Source: Lachnospiraceae bacterium
GTDB taxonomy: Bacteria > Bacillota > Clostridia > Lachnospirales > Lachnospiraceae
DNA: 63,670 bases
Assembly (NCBI GenBank): GCA_004557975.1
Contig: SFEV01000032.1
Coordinates: 1 to 63,670, forward strand
Direction of reading: 5' to 3'
In this document: positions 6,727 through 15,740 of the stretch, in pieces
How the letters are laid out: the number at the start of each line of letters is the position of its first letter
How positions within the stretch are numbered: position 1 is the stretch's first letter
The notes under the pieces: generated by a model
Told to the model about the DNA's origin: nothing
Database searches by the model: none
What the model saw: only the letters and a program-made list of their open reading frames with translations
Translations under genes and position numbers: made by a program

Positions 6727-8673
6727 ATGCTGAATAAGAAATTGAGACCGGTTAATCTTGGGAAAATTCAGATTGAGGACAGATTCTGGAAAGAATATAT
6801 GGAGCTGGTGCGCACGCACGTGATTCCGTACCAGTGGGACGCTTTGAATGACCGCATTCCGGATGCAGAACCGAGCTACTGCATTCAGAACTTCCGTGTG
6901 GCTGCAAAGCGTGAAGAAGGAAAATTTCAGGGAATGGTTTTCCAGGACAGTGACGTGTACAAGTGGCTGGAGGCGGTTGCATATTCCCTGATGTGGCATC
7001 CGGACGAAGCTCTTGAAAAGACGGCAGATGAGACTATTGAGCTGATTGCAGCGGCACAGCAGCCGGATGGATATCTGGATACATATTATATTATCAACGG
7101 ACTGGACCGCCGGTTTACCAACCTGATGGATCATCATGAGCTGTACTGCCTCGGACATATGGTTGAGGCGGCAGTTGCATATTATTATGCCACAGGAAAA
7201 GATGTGTTCCTGAATGTGGCAGTGGGGTATGCAAATTGTGTATATAACTGCCTTGGAACAGAAGAAGGCAAAATTCCGGGCTATCCGGGACACGAGGTGG
7301 CAGAGATGGCTCTCGTCTCTCTTTACAAGATCACAAAGGATGAGAGACATCTGAAGCTGGCGAAATATTTTATTGACCAGAGAGGGCAGGCCCCGCTGTT
7401 TTTTGACGAGGAATGTAAAAAGAACAATAACACGTGCTACTGGGACGATACATATATGCGTAAACAGTATTATCAGGCAGGTAAGCCTGTAAGGGAGCAG
7501 GATAAGGCAGAGGGACATGCAGTCCGGGCTGTATACCTGTATTCAGGCATGGCGGAGGTCGCAAGCGAGACAGAAGATCAGGAACTGTTTGAAGCATGTG
7601 AAAGGCTTTGGAGCAATATTGTGACACGTCAGATGTACGTGACAGGTTCCATTGGTGCAACAGAGCACGGTGAAGCATTTTCCTTTGATTACGATCTTCC
7701 CAACGATACGGTGTATGCAGAGACATGCGCGGCAATTGGACTGATCTTTTTTGCGAGAAGAATGTTTGAGATTACAAAGGACAGCCGTTATACGGATGTG
7801 ATGGAACGAGCACTGTATAACGGTGTGATCAGCGGAATGTCTCTGGATGGAAAATCTTTCTTCTATGTAAATCCTCTTGAAGTAAGTCCGGAGCACTGTG
7901 AAAAGGATTATTTCAGAAGACACGTAAAACCGGAGCGCCAGAAATGGTTCGGCTGCGCATGCTGTCCTCCGAATGTGGCCCGTCTGCTTTCCTCTATCGG
8001 CGGATACGCATTTGAATGTGATGATGCATCGGTATATATGAATCTGTTTATGGGCGGACAGGTTGAACTTGAACTGGACGGAAATAAGAATATTTTCCAT
8101 GTGGAGACCAACTATCCATGGAACGGGAAAGTGGTTGTTACAGTTGAAAATGAGCAGCCATCCTTCTTTTCTTTCGCAGTTCGTATTCCTGGATGGTGCG
8201 TGAACAGCTGCGTTACTGTAAATGGTGAAAAACAGCTCTGTGAACTGGAAAAGGGCTATGCAGTTATGAAGCGTGAGTGGAAAAACGGCGATCAGATTAT
8301 TCTTGATATGGAGATGCCTGTAACAATTGTGGAAGCAAATCCGCTGGTAAGGGAGGACATCGGGAAAGTTGCTGTGATGCGGGGACCGATTGTATACTGT
8401 CTGGAAGAACAGGATAATGGGACTTCGCTTCCGCAGATATATCTGGAGGAAGGACAGCCGTTTAACGAAAAATACGAGGGGGATCTGTTTAACGGTGTAG
8501 TTACTCTTACTGTAAAGGGTAAACGTGTATCTGATGAAGGATGGAATGGCGATGCTTTGTACCGGACGTACAGAGGAAAGAAATTCATGGATCAGGAGCT
8601 GAAGCTGATTCCATATTATTCATGGGCGAACAGAGGAATCGGCGAGATGACTGTCTGGGTGAGAATGAAATAG
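6727..8673 (+). CDS. GH127 beta-L-arabinofuranosidase
   Basis: A 648-residue DUF1680-fold enzyme related to Bifidobacterium longum HypBA1, which releases L-arabinose from beta-1,2-arabinofuranobiose units. Family catalysis uses a zinc-bound cysteine nucleophile. The matching residues are Glu332 and Cys334 in YAETC, and Cys412-Cys413 in FGCACCPPN, aligning with HypBA1 Glu338, Cys340, Cys417 and Cys418. An (alpha/alpha) barrel is followed by C-terminal beta domains. There is no signal peptide, so it acts in the cytoplasm and needs imported oligosaccharide. It starts 35 bases after the permease remnant and leads into DUF624 and GH146-like genes. Confidence 0.9.
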   Translation: MLNKKLRPVNLGKIQIEDRFWKEYMELVRTHVIPYQWDALNDRIPDAEPSYCIQNFRVAAKREEGKFQGMVFQDSDVYKWLEAVAYSLMWHPDEALEKTADETIELIAAAQQPDGYLDTYYIINGLDRRFTNLMDHHELYCLGHMVEAAVAYYYATGKDVFLNVAVGYANCVYNCLGTEEGKIPGYPGHEVAEMALVSLYKITKDERHLKLAKYFIDQRGQAPLFFDEECKKNNNTCYWDDTYMRKQYYQAGKPVREQDKAEGHAVRAVYLYSGMAEVASETEDQELFEACERLWSNIVTRQMYVTGSIGATEHGEAFSFDYDLPNDTVYAETCAAIGLIFFARRMFEITKDSRYTDVMERALYNGVISGMSLDGKSFFYVNPLEVSPEHCEKDYFRRHVKPERQKWFGCACCPPNVARLLSSIGGYAFECDDASVYMNLFMGGQVELELDGNKNIFHVETNYPWNGKVVVTVENEQPSFFSFAVRIPGWCVNSCVTVNGEKQLCELEKGYAVMKREWKNGDQIILDMEMPVTIVEANPLVREDIGKVAVMRGPIVYCLEEQDNGTSLPQIYLEEGQPFNEKYEGDLFNGVVTLTVKGKRVSDEGWNGDALYRTYRGKKFMDQELKLIPYYSWANRGIGEMTVWVRMK

Positions 8674-8685
8674 GAGACAGGATTT

Positions 8686-9309
8686 ATGAGCTTTATGGAA
8701 TATGATTCACCGCTGACAACAATGATAAACAAAACAGTGGATATGATTCTCTTAAGTGCGCTTTGGTTTGTGTGCTGCCTGCCTGTTGTGACCATAGGGG
8801 CTTCCACGACGGCTCTGTATTATTCTACTGTAAAAGCAATACGGAAAAACAGAGGATACGCAGTGAAAAACTTTTTCCATGCGTTTCGTCTGAATTTCCT
8901 TCCGGCAACCCTTCTTGGCCTGCTTTTTGGCGCACTGACAGCAGTGCTCTATATATGCTTTGTATATGCTTCTGTGCTGGAGGATGGCAGCTTCCGCTTT
9001 TTTGTGACTACTGTCTATCTGTTTATGGGTTTTGTAATACTGGGAATTGGATGTTTTGCATTTCCGGTGCTATCCAGATGCAGTATGAAATGCGGAGAAA
9101 TCGTGCGTTTTTCATTTGGTCTGCTGGTGAAGCATTTCCCTCTGGCCCTTATTATGGTGCTGATCGTTGTGGCTGCGGTATACGTGATGTGGATGATTCC
9201 TCTTTTTGCATTTTGTATTCCGACAGTCGCAACTATGATGTTTTCGCTTCCGACAGAAAAGGTACTGCGCAGATATACGCCGGATGATACTGCGAGCTGG
9301 TATTCGTGA
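8686..9309 (+). CDS. DUF624 (YesL-like) membrane protein
   Basis: A 207-residue protein with four or five predicted membrane helices (ILLSALWFVCCLPVVTIGAS, LPATLLGLLFGALTAVLYIC, LFMGFVILGIGCFAFPVL, LALIMVLIVVAAVYVMW). DUF624 proteins are typically encoded with carbohydrate ABC importers of the LplABC/YtcQ-YtcP type. Its presence here agrees with the transporter remnants upstream. Its biochemical role is unknown. It starts 12 bases after the GH127 stop, with AGGAGA(C)AGGA as ribosome site. Confidence 0.85.
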   Translation: MSFMEYDSPLTTMINKTVDMILLSALWFVCCLPVVTIGASTTALYYSTVKAIRKNRGYAVKNFFHAFRLNFLPATLLGLLFGALTAVLYICFVYASVLEDGSFRFFVTTVYLFMGFVILGIGCFAFPVLSRCSMKCGEIVRFSFGLLVKHFPLALIMVLIVVAAVYVMWMIPLFAFCIPTVATMMFSLPTEKVLRRYTPDDTASWYS

Positions 9310-9371
9310 GGGCTGTGCAGAACTTTTGCGTAGAAGAAATCTGATAACAGTGTAAAAAGGAGAATGATCGA

Positions 9372-11246
9372 ATGAAAACACTTAAAATGAAAACACTTAA
9401 AATGAAAAAAGGCAGCCAGGTCATTTTATATGATGAAGACCTCCTTCGCCGCAGAAATGAGAACAGGAAGTATTTGCTGGAGCTGACGAATGACAATCTG
9501 TTGCTTCCATATACAGCAGAGGCAGGACTGTATAAGACTTCTGAACTTCCGAAAAATATACACGGCGGCTGGGAGTCACCGTTGTGTGAACTCAGAGGAC
9601 ATTTCCTGGGGCACTGGCTGTCTGCGGCAGCAATGCATTATGAGGCGACTGGTGACCGCATGGTAAAGGCAAAGGCAGATGATATTATTGACGCTCTTGC
9701 AGAATGTCAGGAAGAAAACGGAGGGCAGTGGGCAGCATCGATACCCATGAAGTATCTGTACAGAATTGCTGACGGCAAGCCTGTCTGGGCACCTCAGTAT
9801 ACGATTCACAAGACCTTTATGGGACTTCTGGATATGTACGAGCTTGCCGGAAATGAAAAAGCGCTTGAAATTGCGGTAAAGATGGCAGAGTGGTTTTACG
9901 AATGGAGTGGTAAATATACGAGGGAACATTTCCAGAGGATTCTTGATGTGGAAACAGGGGGAATGCTGGAGATATGGGCTGTTCTTTACCGTATTACGGG
10001 AAAGCAGATGTTTCGTGAGCTGATGGACCGCTATTATCGGGAAGGCCTGTTTGACGGACTTCTTGCGGGCCGTGATGTTCTGACAAATATGCATGCAAAT
10101 ACGACAATTCCCGAGATTCTGGGTGTTGCGGCGTGCTATGAGGCGACCGGAGATGAGAAATATTTTGATATAGTAAAAGCATACTGGAAGCAGGGAGTGA
10201 CAGATCGGGGATGCTATGCGACGGGAGGACAGACCTGTGGTGAAATATGGAGTCCGAATCAGAATCTTGCTGTGCGGCTTGGTGACAAGAATCAGGAACA
10301 CTGTACAGTTTATAATATGATGCGGCTTGCCGATTTTCTGTTCCGGCATACCGGTGAAGCAGAGTATGCAGATTACTGGGAGAAAAACCTTTATAACGGT
10401 ATCATGGCGCAGGCCTACTGGGAGGGCAGCTTTACCCATGGCAATAAGTCCGAATATCCGGAAGAGGGCCTTCTGACCTACTTTCTTCCGCTCCGTGCAG
10501 GCGGACGGAAGGCATGGAGTTCCAGAACGCAGGATTTCTTCTGTTGTCATGGATCCCTTGTTCAGGCAAATGCGGCACATAATAAGGGAATTTTCTATGA
10601 AAATGGAGATCAGTTGTATATCTGCCAGTACTTTGTTTCAGATTATATCGGGGAAGATATTTCCGTGAAGCTGCGCATTGACAAACTTAACGGAAGCAAG
10701 CATCTTGCAAGCGATTCTGTCGGATCACAGACCATTAATCAGATCTGTTCTGCATACCCGAACAATCCGCGAAAACTCGTGTGTGAGCTTTTTGTGGAGG
10801 GAAAGAGTGACAAAGAAAAGGATATCCTGATCAGAATCCCGGAATGGGCACAGAGCTTCACTCTGACGGTGAATGGTCAGGAAGAACCGGTGAAGTACAG
10901 CCCCGGAACCTTTGTGAAGCTTACAAGGGTCTGGAGTAATGAGGTCATTCGATTTGAAGTCGGCAAAAAGATTACGGTAAACCGTTTGCCGGGCGCTGAA
11001 AATATGGTGGCCTTCATGGATGGACCTGTTGTGCTTGCCGGGCTTTGCGACGAAGAGCGTACGCTGTATCTCGAAGACGGAGAACCGGAAGACCTGCTGG
11101 TGGCTGATAACGAGCGGGAATGGGGAAACTGGATGAACACATATAAAACTGTGCATCAGGATCGGGGTATCCGTTTTATTCCTCTGAATCAGGTGGGGTA
11201 TGAACGGTATGCAGTATATTTCCCTGTTGAAAAGAAGAAATCATAA
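9372..11246 (+). CDS. GH146-like beta-L-arabinofuranosidase
   Basis: A 624-residue second DUF1680-fold glycosidase, clearly different from the GH127 neighbour and closer to GH146-type enzymes. The metal/nucleophile set is again visible: Glu309 and Cys311 in NQEHCTVYN, and Cys391-Cys392 in DFFCCHGS. No signal peptide, so cytoplasmic. The gene starts with a tandem 15-base duplication (ATGAAAACACTTAAA twice), giving three in-frame ATGs at 9372, 9387 and 9402. AAGGAG best fits the first. Substrate linkage could be a beta-L-arabinofuranosyl bond in pectin or hydroxyproline glycans; the exact one is not readable. It ends the operon before a terminator. Confidence 0.85.
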   Translation: MKTLKMKTLKMKKGSQVILYDEDLLRRRNENRKYLLELTNDNLLLPYTAEAGLYKTSELPKNIHGGWESPLCELRGHFLGHWLSAAAMHYEATGDRMVKAKADDIIDALAECQEENGGQWAASIPMKYLYRIADGKPVWAPQYTIHKTFMGLLDMYELAGNEKALEIAVKMAEWFYEWSGKYTREHFQRILDVETGGMLEIWAVLYRITGKQMFRELMDRYYREGLFDGLLAGRDVLTNMHANTTIPEILGVAACYEATGDEKYFDIVKAYWKQGVTDRGCYATGGQTCGEIWSPNQNLAVRLGDKNQEHCTVYNMMRLADFLFRHTGEAEYADYWEKNLYNGIMAQAYWEGSFTHGNKSEYPEEGLLTYFLPLRAGGRKAWSSRTQDFFCCHGSLVQANAAHNKGIFYENGDQLYICQYFVSDYIGEDISVKLRIDKLNGSKHLASDSVGSQTINQICSAYPNNPRKLVCELFVEGKSDKEKDILIRIPEWAQSFTLTVNGQEEPVKYSPGTFVKLTRVWSNEVIRFEVGKKITVNRLPGAENMVAFMDGPVVLAGLCDEERTLYLEDGEPEDLLVADNEREWGNWMNTYKTVHQDRGIRFIPLNQVGYERYAVYFPVEKKKS

Positions 11247-11283
11247 ACCGCAAGCAGATGAAAATTAAGAAAGTGTGGAATAA

Positions 11284-11329
11284 GGACTGCCTGATGGATA
11301 AAATCATCCTGAGGGGCAGTCCCCTTTTT
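11284..11329 (+). terminator. Terminator after the arabinoside operon
   Basis: GGACTGCC at 11284 pairs with GGCAGTCC at 11315-11322, followed by CC and five T residues. An inner GATG/CATC pair extends the hairpin. Confidence 0.8.
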
Positions 11330-11352
11330 GTTTAAATTTAAGATTTATTTTA

Positions 11353-11381
11353 TTGAACTGGGAAAATATGACTGATATACT
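11353..11381 (+). promoter_or_regulatory. Promoter of the RelA/SpoT-fusion gene
   Basis: TTGAAC and TATACT with a 17-base spacer lie about 105 bases upstream of the start. A second, weaker pair (TTGCAT 11424-11429 and TATACT 11445-11450, 15-base spacer) lies nearer the gene. Either could be used. Confidence 0.45.
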
Positions 11382-11485
11382 TTGTTCAGGTATGCATGTG
11401 AACGATAATAAATATAAGGACTTTTGCATTTATATAAAATCTGCTATACTTAAAATGCAGTAAAAATAATTGGTGGTGTACATAA

Positions 11486-13411
11486 ATGAACGAACAGGGC
11501 AGGGCTAAATACACAAAGGAGGAGCTGGTTGCGCACGTGAAGGTGCCGGCAGTGGTCGAGAAGGATCTGAAGCGGATGATCAGTGACCGGCTGGAGCAGT
11601 GCGGACTGTATTTCCGCGTTTTTTCGCGGATCAAGACGGCGACTTCCATGGCCCGTAAATTTGAACTGAAGGAATATGGGGAGGAGCGGAAGCTCCAGGA
11701 CCTGGTGGGAGTGCGTATCAATCTGTATTTTGACGATGATATGGACATCTGCAAGGATATTATGGAGAGAACCTTTGATGCGGTCGGCTGGTCCACATCC
11801 CAGAGGAATGAGGATGAATTCAAGCCGACAAAGCTGAACGGTGTTTTCCGGCTGCCCGGGTATCTGAAAGATGAAATTTCATCGGATACGTGGGATATGT
11901 GTATTGACGATACCTTTGAAATCCAGATTAAGACGATGTTTTTTGAGGGCTGGCACGAGATCGAGCACGACATGCGTTACAAGGGAGAAGAGCTGTGGAG
12001 CCTCTTTCCCGGGTTCTCAAGGTATCTGAACAGTATTCTTGCCACTCTGGAACTGTGCGACAAGTCGATGGTCACACTGTTTGAGGATCTGGGCCATGCG
12101 CTGTACAAGGCAGGACGGTGGAGCGACATGATCAAGAGCCATTTCCGGCTGAAGCTGGGAGATGCGCCGATGTATCCGGAGGTGGAGCAGCTTCTGAATG
12201 AGGACATGTCCCGCGTGGAGAATCTGGCAAAGCGGATATACAAGACGCGCAAGTCGTTTCTGGTTGACCAGCTTCTGAAGCGCGGACGGAAAATACCGAT
12301 CAATGTCAATACGATCGTCGCTCTGCTCAATGACAGTCAGTTCCACGACAGCCGCCTGACGGCTATTTTCCGCGAACGCGACGTATATAACGACGGCAGG
12401 GAGGAGAGCCTTGCCGAGTCGAGACATTACGAACTGCGTCCTCTGACGCGGCACACTGTCTTTCAGATGTGTACTCAGGTGGACGGAAGCAGGCTGAAAG
12501 TGGAGCAGCCTGTGACTGCTGACCTTATTTTTGAACGGTCTGCAGATTATATTTACCGCTGGATTGTAAGAAAGTACGGAATACTGTTTAAGGATATGCC
12601 GCAGGAGACTTCCACGTACCACGCTGACGTCCTGGCGTACCATGTGACGGTCAATTTTGACCGGGAGAACCGACGCATGAATATGCATGTGCGGCATATG
12701 GATCTCGAGGTGGGCGGACGTATCTGGTATTCGGAGGCGAGCCTTGAGGCGGACCGGCAGGATAAGGTGATACTGAAGATCTGCAACGGATATGCGGAGC
12801 CTGAGAAGGATAATCACTATACTCAGGAGGGCGCGGGAATCTTTTTCAGCTATCCCGGATATTATAAATCTATTGTGGACAATGTGGGTATTTTCAACGG
12901 AATCGATTGTCTCAACCGCAGACGGATTCTGAGGGAGGAGCAGGTTTCGCAGCTGGTGAAAGCGATTCGGGATCCGGAGCGCAGATTCCCGGTGGTTGTC
13001 ATTGCTTCGAAGGAGACACCGGACGGTATGATGGATGAGGAGTGGCTGTGTCAGTTCCGCGTCTCAGATTTTACGAGAACGGTGTGGCGCTACGCCCACG
13101 TATTTACGTGCTATGAGGCTGTGGGACGAAAGCTTCTGGAGCAGAGCGGTCATGACGGCGCCGGGGAAGATGCGGTTCCGCAGATGTATATTTTCTGGCC
13201 GGACGGCGATGTGGATTCCTATGGGCCGGAGGCAGTCAGAAACTGCAGCTTCGGCCGGCATCTGGAGGTTCGTGATGCGCATACGTATGACATTGTCCGC
13301 GGCGGACAGGCATTTTACCACAAGATTGTGACGGACCTGCGCGACTGGAATGTGTCGGCTGACATGTGGGAGGGCTTTAAGCTTGAGATAATGACAGAGA
13401 TTCCGAAGTAA
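11486..13411 (+). CDS. RelA/SpoT-type synthetase domain fused to a large unknown region
   Basis: A 641-residue protein. Residues 45-170 match the (p)ppGpp synthetase fold: RIKTATSMARK (48-58), QDLVGVRI with Asp72, and FEIQIKT with Glu145. GWHEIEH (155-161) ends the motif set. There is no HD hydrolase domain. The G-loop NGY of Rel enzymes reads NGVFRLP at 118-124, so the nucleotide-stacking tyrosine is replaced. After a helical linker, about 400 C-terminal residues belong to no family I recognise (landmarks: FPVVVIASKETPDG, FRVSDFTRTVWRYAHVFTCY, MYIFWPDGDVDSYGP). No TGS, ACT or zinc domain is seen. It may make an alarmone, modify another nucleotide or RNA, or be inactive. The fumarase genes start 34 bases downstream. 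Confidence 0.75.
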   Translation: MNEQGRAKYTKEELVAHVKVPAVVEKDLKRMISDRLEQCGLYFRVFSRIKTATSMARKFELKEYGEERKLQDLVGVRINLYFDDDMDICKDIMERTFDAVGWSTSQRNEDEFKPTKLNGVFRLPGYLKDEISSDTWDMCIDDTFEIQIKTMFFEGWHEIEHDMRYKGEELWSLFPGFSRYLNSILATLELCDKSMVTLFEDLGHALYKAGRWSDMIKSHFRLKLGDAPMYPEVEQLLNEDMSRVENLAKRIYKTRKSFLVDQLLKRGRKIPINVNTIVALLNDSQFHDSRLTAIFRERDVYNDGREESLAESRHYELRPLTRHTVFQMCTQVDGSRLKVEQPVTADLIFERSADYIYRWIVRKYGILFKDMPQETSTYHADVLAYHVTVNFDRENRRMNMHVRHMDLEVGGRIWYSEASLEADRQDKVILKICNGYAEPEKDNHYTQEGAGIFFSYPGYYKSIVDNVGIFNGIDCLNRRRILREEQVSQLVKAIRDPERRFPVVVIASKETPDGMMDEEWLCQFRVSDFTRTVWRYAHVFTCYEAVGRKLLEQSGHDGAGEDAVPQMYIFWPDGDVDSYGPEAVRNCSFGRHLEVRDAHTYDIVRGGQAFYHKIVTDLRDWNVSADMWEGFKLEIMTEIPK

Positions 13412-13445
13412 AAATATTATATACATACATCAGGGAGGGATTTTC

Positions 13446-14288
13446 TTGAGAGAGATTCAGGCAAGTATGATTACGGATGTGGTAGAGCGTCTGTGCATTG
13501 AGGCTAACGAGCATTTGCCGGAGGATGTGAAGGATGCCATCAGAGACTGCCGCGCATGCGAGACATGGGAAATTGCGCGGGGAGTGCTGGATAATATTAT
13601 TGAAAATTTTGAGATTGCGGATGAGCAGAATGTGCCGGTCTGTCAGGATACAGGGATGGCATGCGTATTTCTGGAGATCGGGCAGGATGTGCATATCGCT
13701 GGCGGAGACCTGACGGAGGCGGTCAATGAGGGTGTACGCCGCGGTTATGATAAAGGGTATCTGCGAAAATCTGTTGTGAAGGATCCGGTGCGCCGCGGAA
13801 ACACGGGGGACAATACACCGGCCATGCTGTATACGGAGATTGTTCCGGGAGAACAGATTAAGGTGACGGTCGGACCGAAGGGCTTCGGAAGTGAGAATAT
13901 GAGTGCAATCCGTATGTTCAAGCCGTCTGCAGGTCTGCAGGGGATCAAAGATTTTATTCTTGAGACGGTGGAGAACGCAGGGCCGAATCCGTGTCCTCCG
14001 ATGGTAGTCGGTGTGGGCATCGGCGGTACTTTCGACAAGGCGGCGCTGCTTGCCAAAAAGGCGCTGATGCGCCCCATCGATTCAGAGAATTCCGATCCGT
14101 ATTACGCAGACCTTGAAAAGGAAATGCTGGAGAAAATCAATCAGCTTGGTATCGGACCCCAGGGTTTTGGCGGAAGAACGACGGCAATCGGACTGAACAT
14201 TGAGACGCTGCCCACACATATCGCAGGAATGCCCTGTGCGATCAATATCAGCTGCCACGTGACGCGTCACAAAACGGAGATTATATAG
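13446..14288 (+). CDS. fumA: Fumarate hydratase, alpha subunit (class I, 4Fe-4S)
   Basis: A 280-residue N-terminal half of oxygen-sensitive class I fumarase, or of the related L-tartrate dehydratase. It interconverts malate and fumarate. Candidate cluster cysteines lie in VCQDTGMAC, NPCPPMVVGVG and the C-terminal MPCAINISCHVTRH. Other family signatures are RRGNTGDNTPAM and GPKGFGSENMS. The start is TTG at 13446, five bases after AGGGAGGG; no ATG fits better. The beta subunit follows 21 bases later. Only 34 bases separate it from the RelA/SpoT-fusion gene and no promoter is visible there. Subunit sizes favour clostridial fumarase, but tartrate dehydratase is not excluded. Confidence 0.9.
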   Translation: MREIQASMITDVVERLCIEANEHLPEDVKDAIRDCRACETWEIARGVLDNIIENFEIADEQNVPVCQDTGMACVFLEIGQDVHIAGGDLTEAVNEGVRRGYDKGYLRKSVVKDPVRRGNTGDNTPAMLYTEIVPGEQIKVTVGPKGFGSENMSAIRMFKPSAGLQGIKDFILETVENAGPNPCPPMVVGVGIGGTFDKAALLAKKALMRPIDSENSDPYYADLEKEMLEKINQLGIGPQGFGGRTTAIGLNIETLPTHIAGMPCAINISCHVTRHKTEII

Positions 14289-14309
14289 CGCGAGAGAGAG
14301 GAAAAAGAC

Positions 14310-14888
14310 ATGGAAAAACATATTACATTACCGCTTACCGAGGCGCTTGCGAAGACACTCCATGCAGGTGATACCGTTTATCTGACCGGGACGATTTACA
14401 CATCGCGTGATGCAGGACACAAGCGTATGTGCGAAGCACTTGCGAAAGGAGAGCCGCTCCCGTTCGATCCAACCGATGCCACAATTTATTATGTAGGTCC
14501 GACACCGGCGAAGCCGGGACAGGTTATCGGGTCCGCAGGACCGACCACCAGCGGCCGCATGGACGCGTATGCTCCGACCATGATGTCGGTCGGTGCACGG
14601 GGGATGATCGGCAAGGGTGCCAGGCTGCCGGAGGTCATTGAAGCCATGAAAAAATACAGCGGCGTTTACTTCGGCGCAATCGGAGGTGCAGGTGCGCTGC
14701 TTGCAAAGTGTATTAAAAAGGCAGAGATGATTGCATATGAGGATCTGGGTGCGGAAGCGCTGCGCAGGCTGTATGTGGAGGATATGCCGCTGGTAGTCAT
14801 TATTGACAGCGAGGGAAATAACCTGTATGAGTCAGGGCGCCAGGCATACCTGAAATCTGTAATGGAGAATGCAAATGTATCAATTTGA
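14310..14888 (+). CDS. fumB: Fumarate hydratase, beta subunit
   Basis: A 192-residue C-terminal half of class I fumarase, partner of the upstream alpha subunit. Signatures are GDTVYLTGTIYTSRDAGHKR, YYVGPTPAKPGQVIGSAGPT, TSGRMD and FGAIGGAGALLAKCI. These form the swivelling substrate-binding domain. AGAGAGGAAAAA precedes the ATG. Its last 20 bases overlap the start of a GntR/FadR-type regulator gene, so regulator and enzyme expression are probably coupled. Confidence 0.92.
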   Translation: MEKHITLPLTEALAKTLHAGDTVYLTGTIYTSRDAGHKRMCEALAKGEPLPFDPTDATIYYVGPTPAKPGQVIGSAGPTTSGRMDAYAPTMMSVGARGMIGKGARLPEVIEAMKKYSGVYFGAIGGAGALLAKCIKKAEMIAYEDLGAEALRRLYVEDMPLVVIIDSEGNNLYESGRQAYLKSVMENANVSI

Positions 14889-15600
14889 AAAAATGGACAA
14901 GAAGCTGCTGGGTTCCCGGATTGAGGATGCGCTGTTTGAGTTTATCCTGCAGGAACCGCTGGAGATCGGACAGAAGATCCCCAATGAATTTGAACTTGCA
15001 GAGAAGTTCGGTGTGGGCAGAAGTACAATCCGTGAGGCGGTCAAGGGACTTGTATCGAAAGGAATCCTGGAAGTTCGCAGAGGCTCCGGAACTTATGTGG
15101 TCAGTACCAGCACGCCCGAGGAGGATCCGCTGGGGCTTTCAAAATTTGAGGATAAATACAAGCTGGCGCTGGAGCTTTTTGACGTGCGTCTGATGCTGGA
15201 GCCGGAGATTGCCGCGCTGGCGTGTAAATATGCCACTGAGGAAGAGCGTGAGCAGGTAAAGCTGCTGTGCGATGAGGTGGAACAGCTGTATATGGAAAAT
15301 AAAAACCATATCAAAAAGGACATTGAATTTCATACGTATATTGCAAAATGCTGCAAAAACCGTGTGGTTGAGGTCCTGATTCCGGTGATCAACTCTGCAG
15401 TGTACACGTTTGCAAATCTGACGCACCGTCTGCTGATGGATGAGACGATCCGGTCCCATCGCGCCATATCGGATGCCATTTGGGCAGGGGATTCCGTCGG
15501 TGCCCGCTGTGCCATGATTATGCATCTGACTTATAATCGTCAGACGATTATGAAGCTGCTGCAGGAGGAAGAAGCGAACAGAGCTGCGGAAAAACAGTAA
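14869..15600 (+). CDS. FadR/GntR-family regulator with FCD domain
   Basis: A 243-residue repressor-type protein. The winged helix (IPNEFELAEKFGVGRSTIRE, LEVRRGSGTYVV) is followed by an all-helical FCD ligand domain (LFDVRLMLEPEIAALACKYA, FHTYIAKCCKNRVV, SHRAISDAI). FCD regulators usually sense organic or sugar acids through a metal-bound carboxylate. The ATG at 14869 lies inside fumB; a second ATG two codons later is possible. Terminator 15741-15779 follows. The next operon carries two copies of a near-palindromic ACGTCAGATGT around its promoter. I infer these are its operators and that it controls sugar-acid catabolism. Confidence 0.88.
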   Translation: MQMYQFEKMDKKLLGSRIEDALFEFILQEPLEIGQKIPNEFELAEKFGVGRSTIREAVKGLVSKGILEVRRGSGTYVVSTSTPEEDPLGLSKFEDKYKLALELFDVRLMLEPEIAALACKYATEEEREQVKLLCDEVEQLYMENKNHIKKDIEFHTYIAKCCKNRVVEVLIPVINSAVYTFANLTHRLLMDETIRSHRAISDAIWAGDSVGARCAMIMHLTYNRQTIMKLLQEEEANRAAEKQ

Positions 15601-15740
15601 AATACAGGATGTAAAGGCAGACTGAAGAGGACATCACACAGAGGAATAAAGCCTGAAAAAGCGTGCGATCATCAGATGTCTTGAGGACTCGGAAAATCAT
15701 ACGGATTCCTCAAAGACAAAAATATATACAATATGCATAA

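Noticed and set aside
9576..10580. A long minus-strand open frame opposite the GH146-like gene
   Set aside because: It lies wholly inside a confident glycosidase gene, has no ribosome site and its translation is rich in Cys, His and Arg without any domain. It is a shadow of the real frame.
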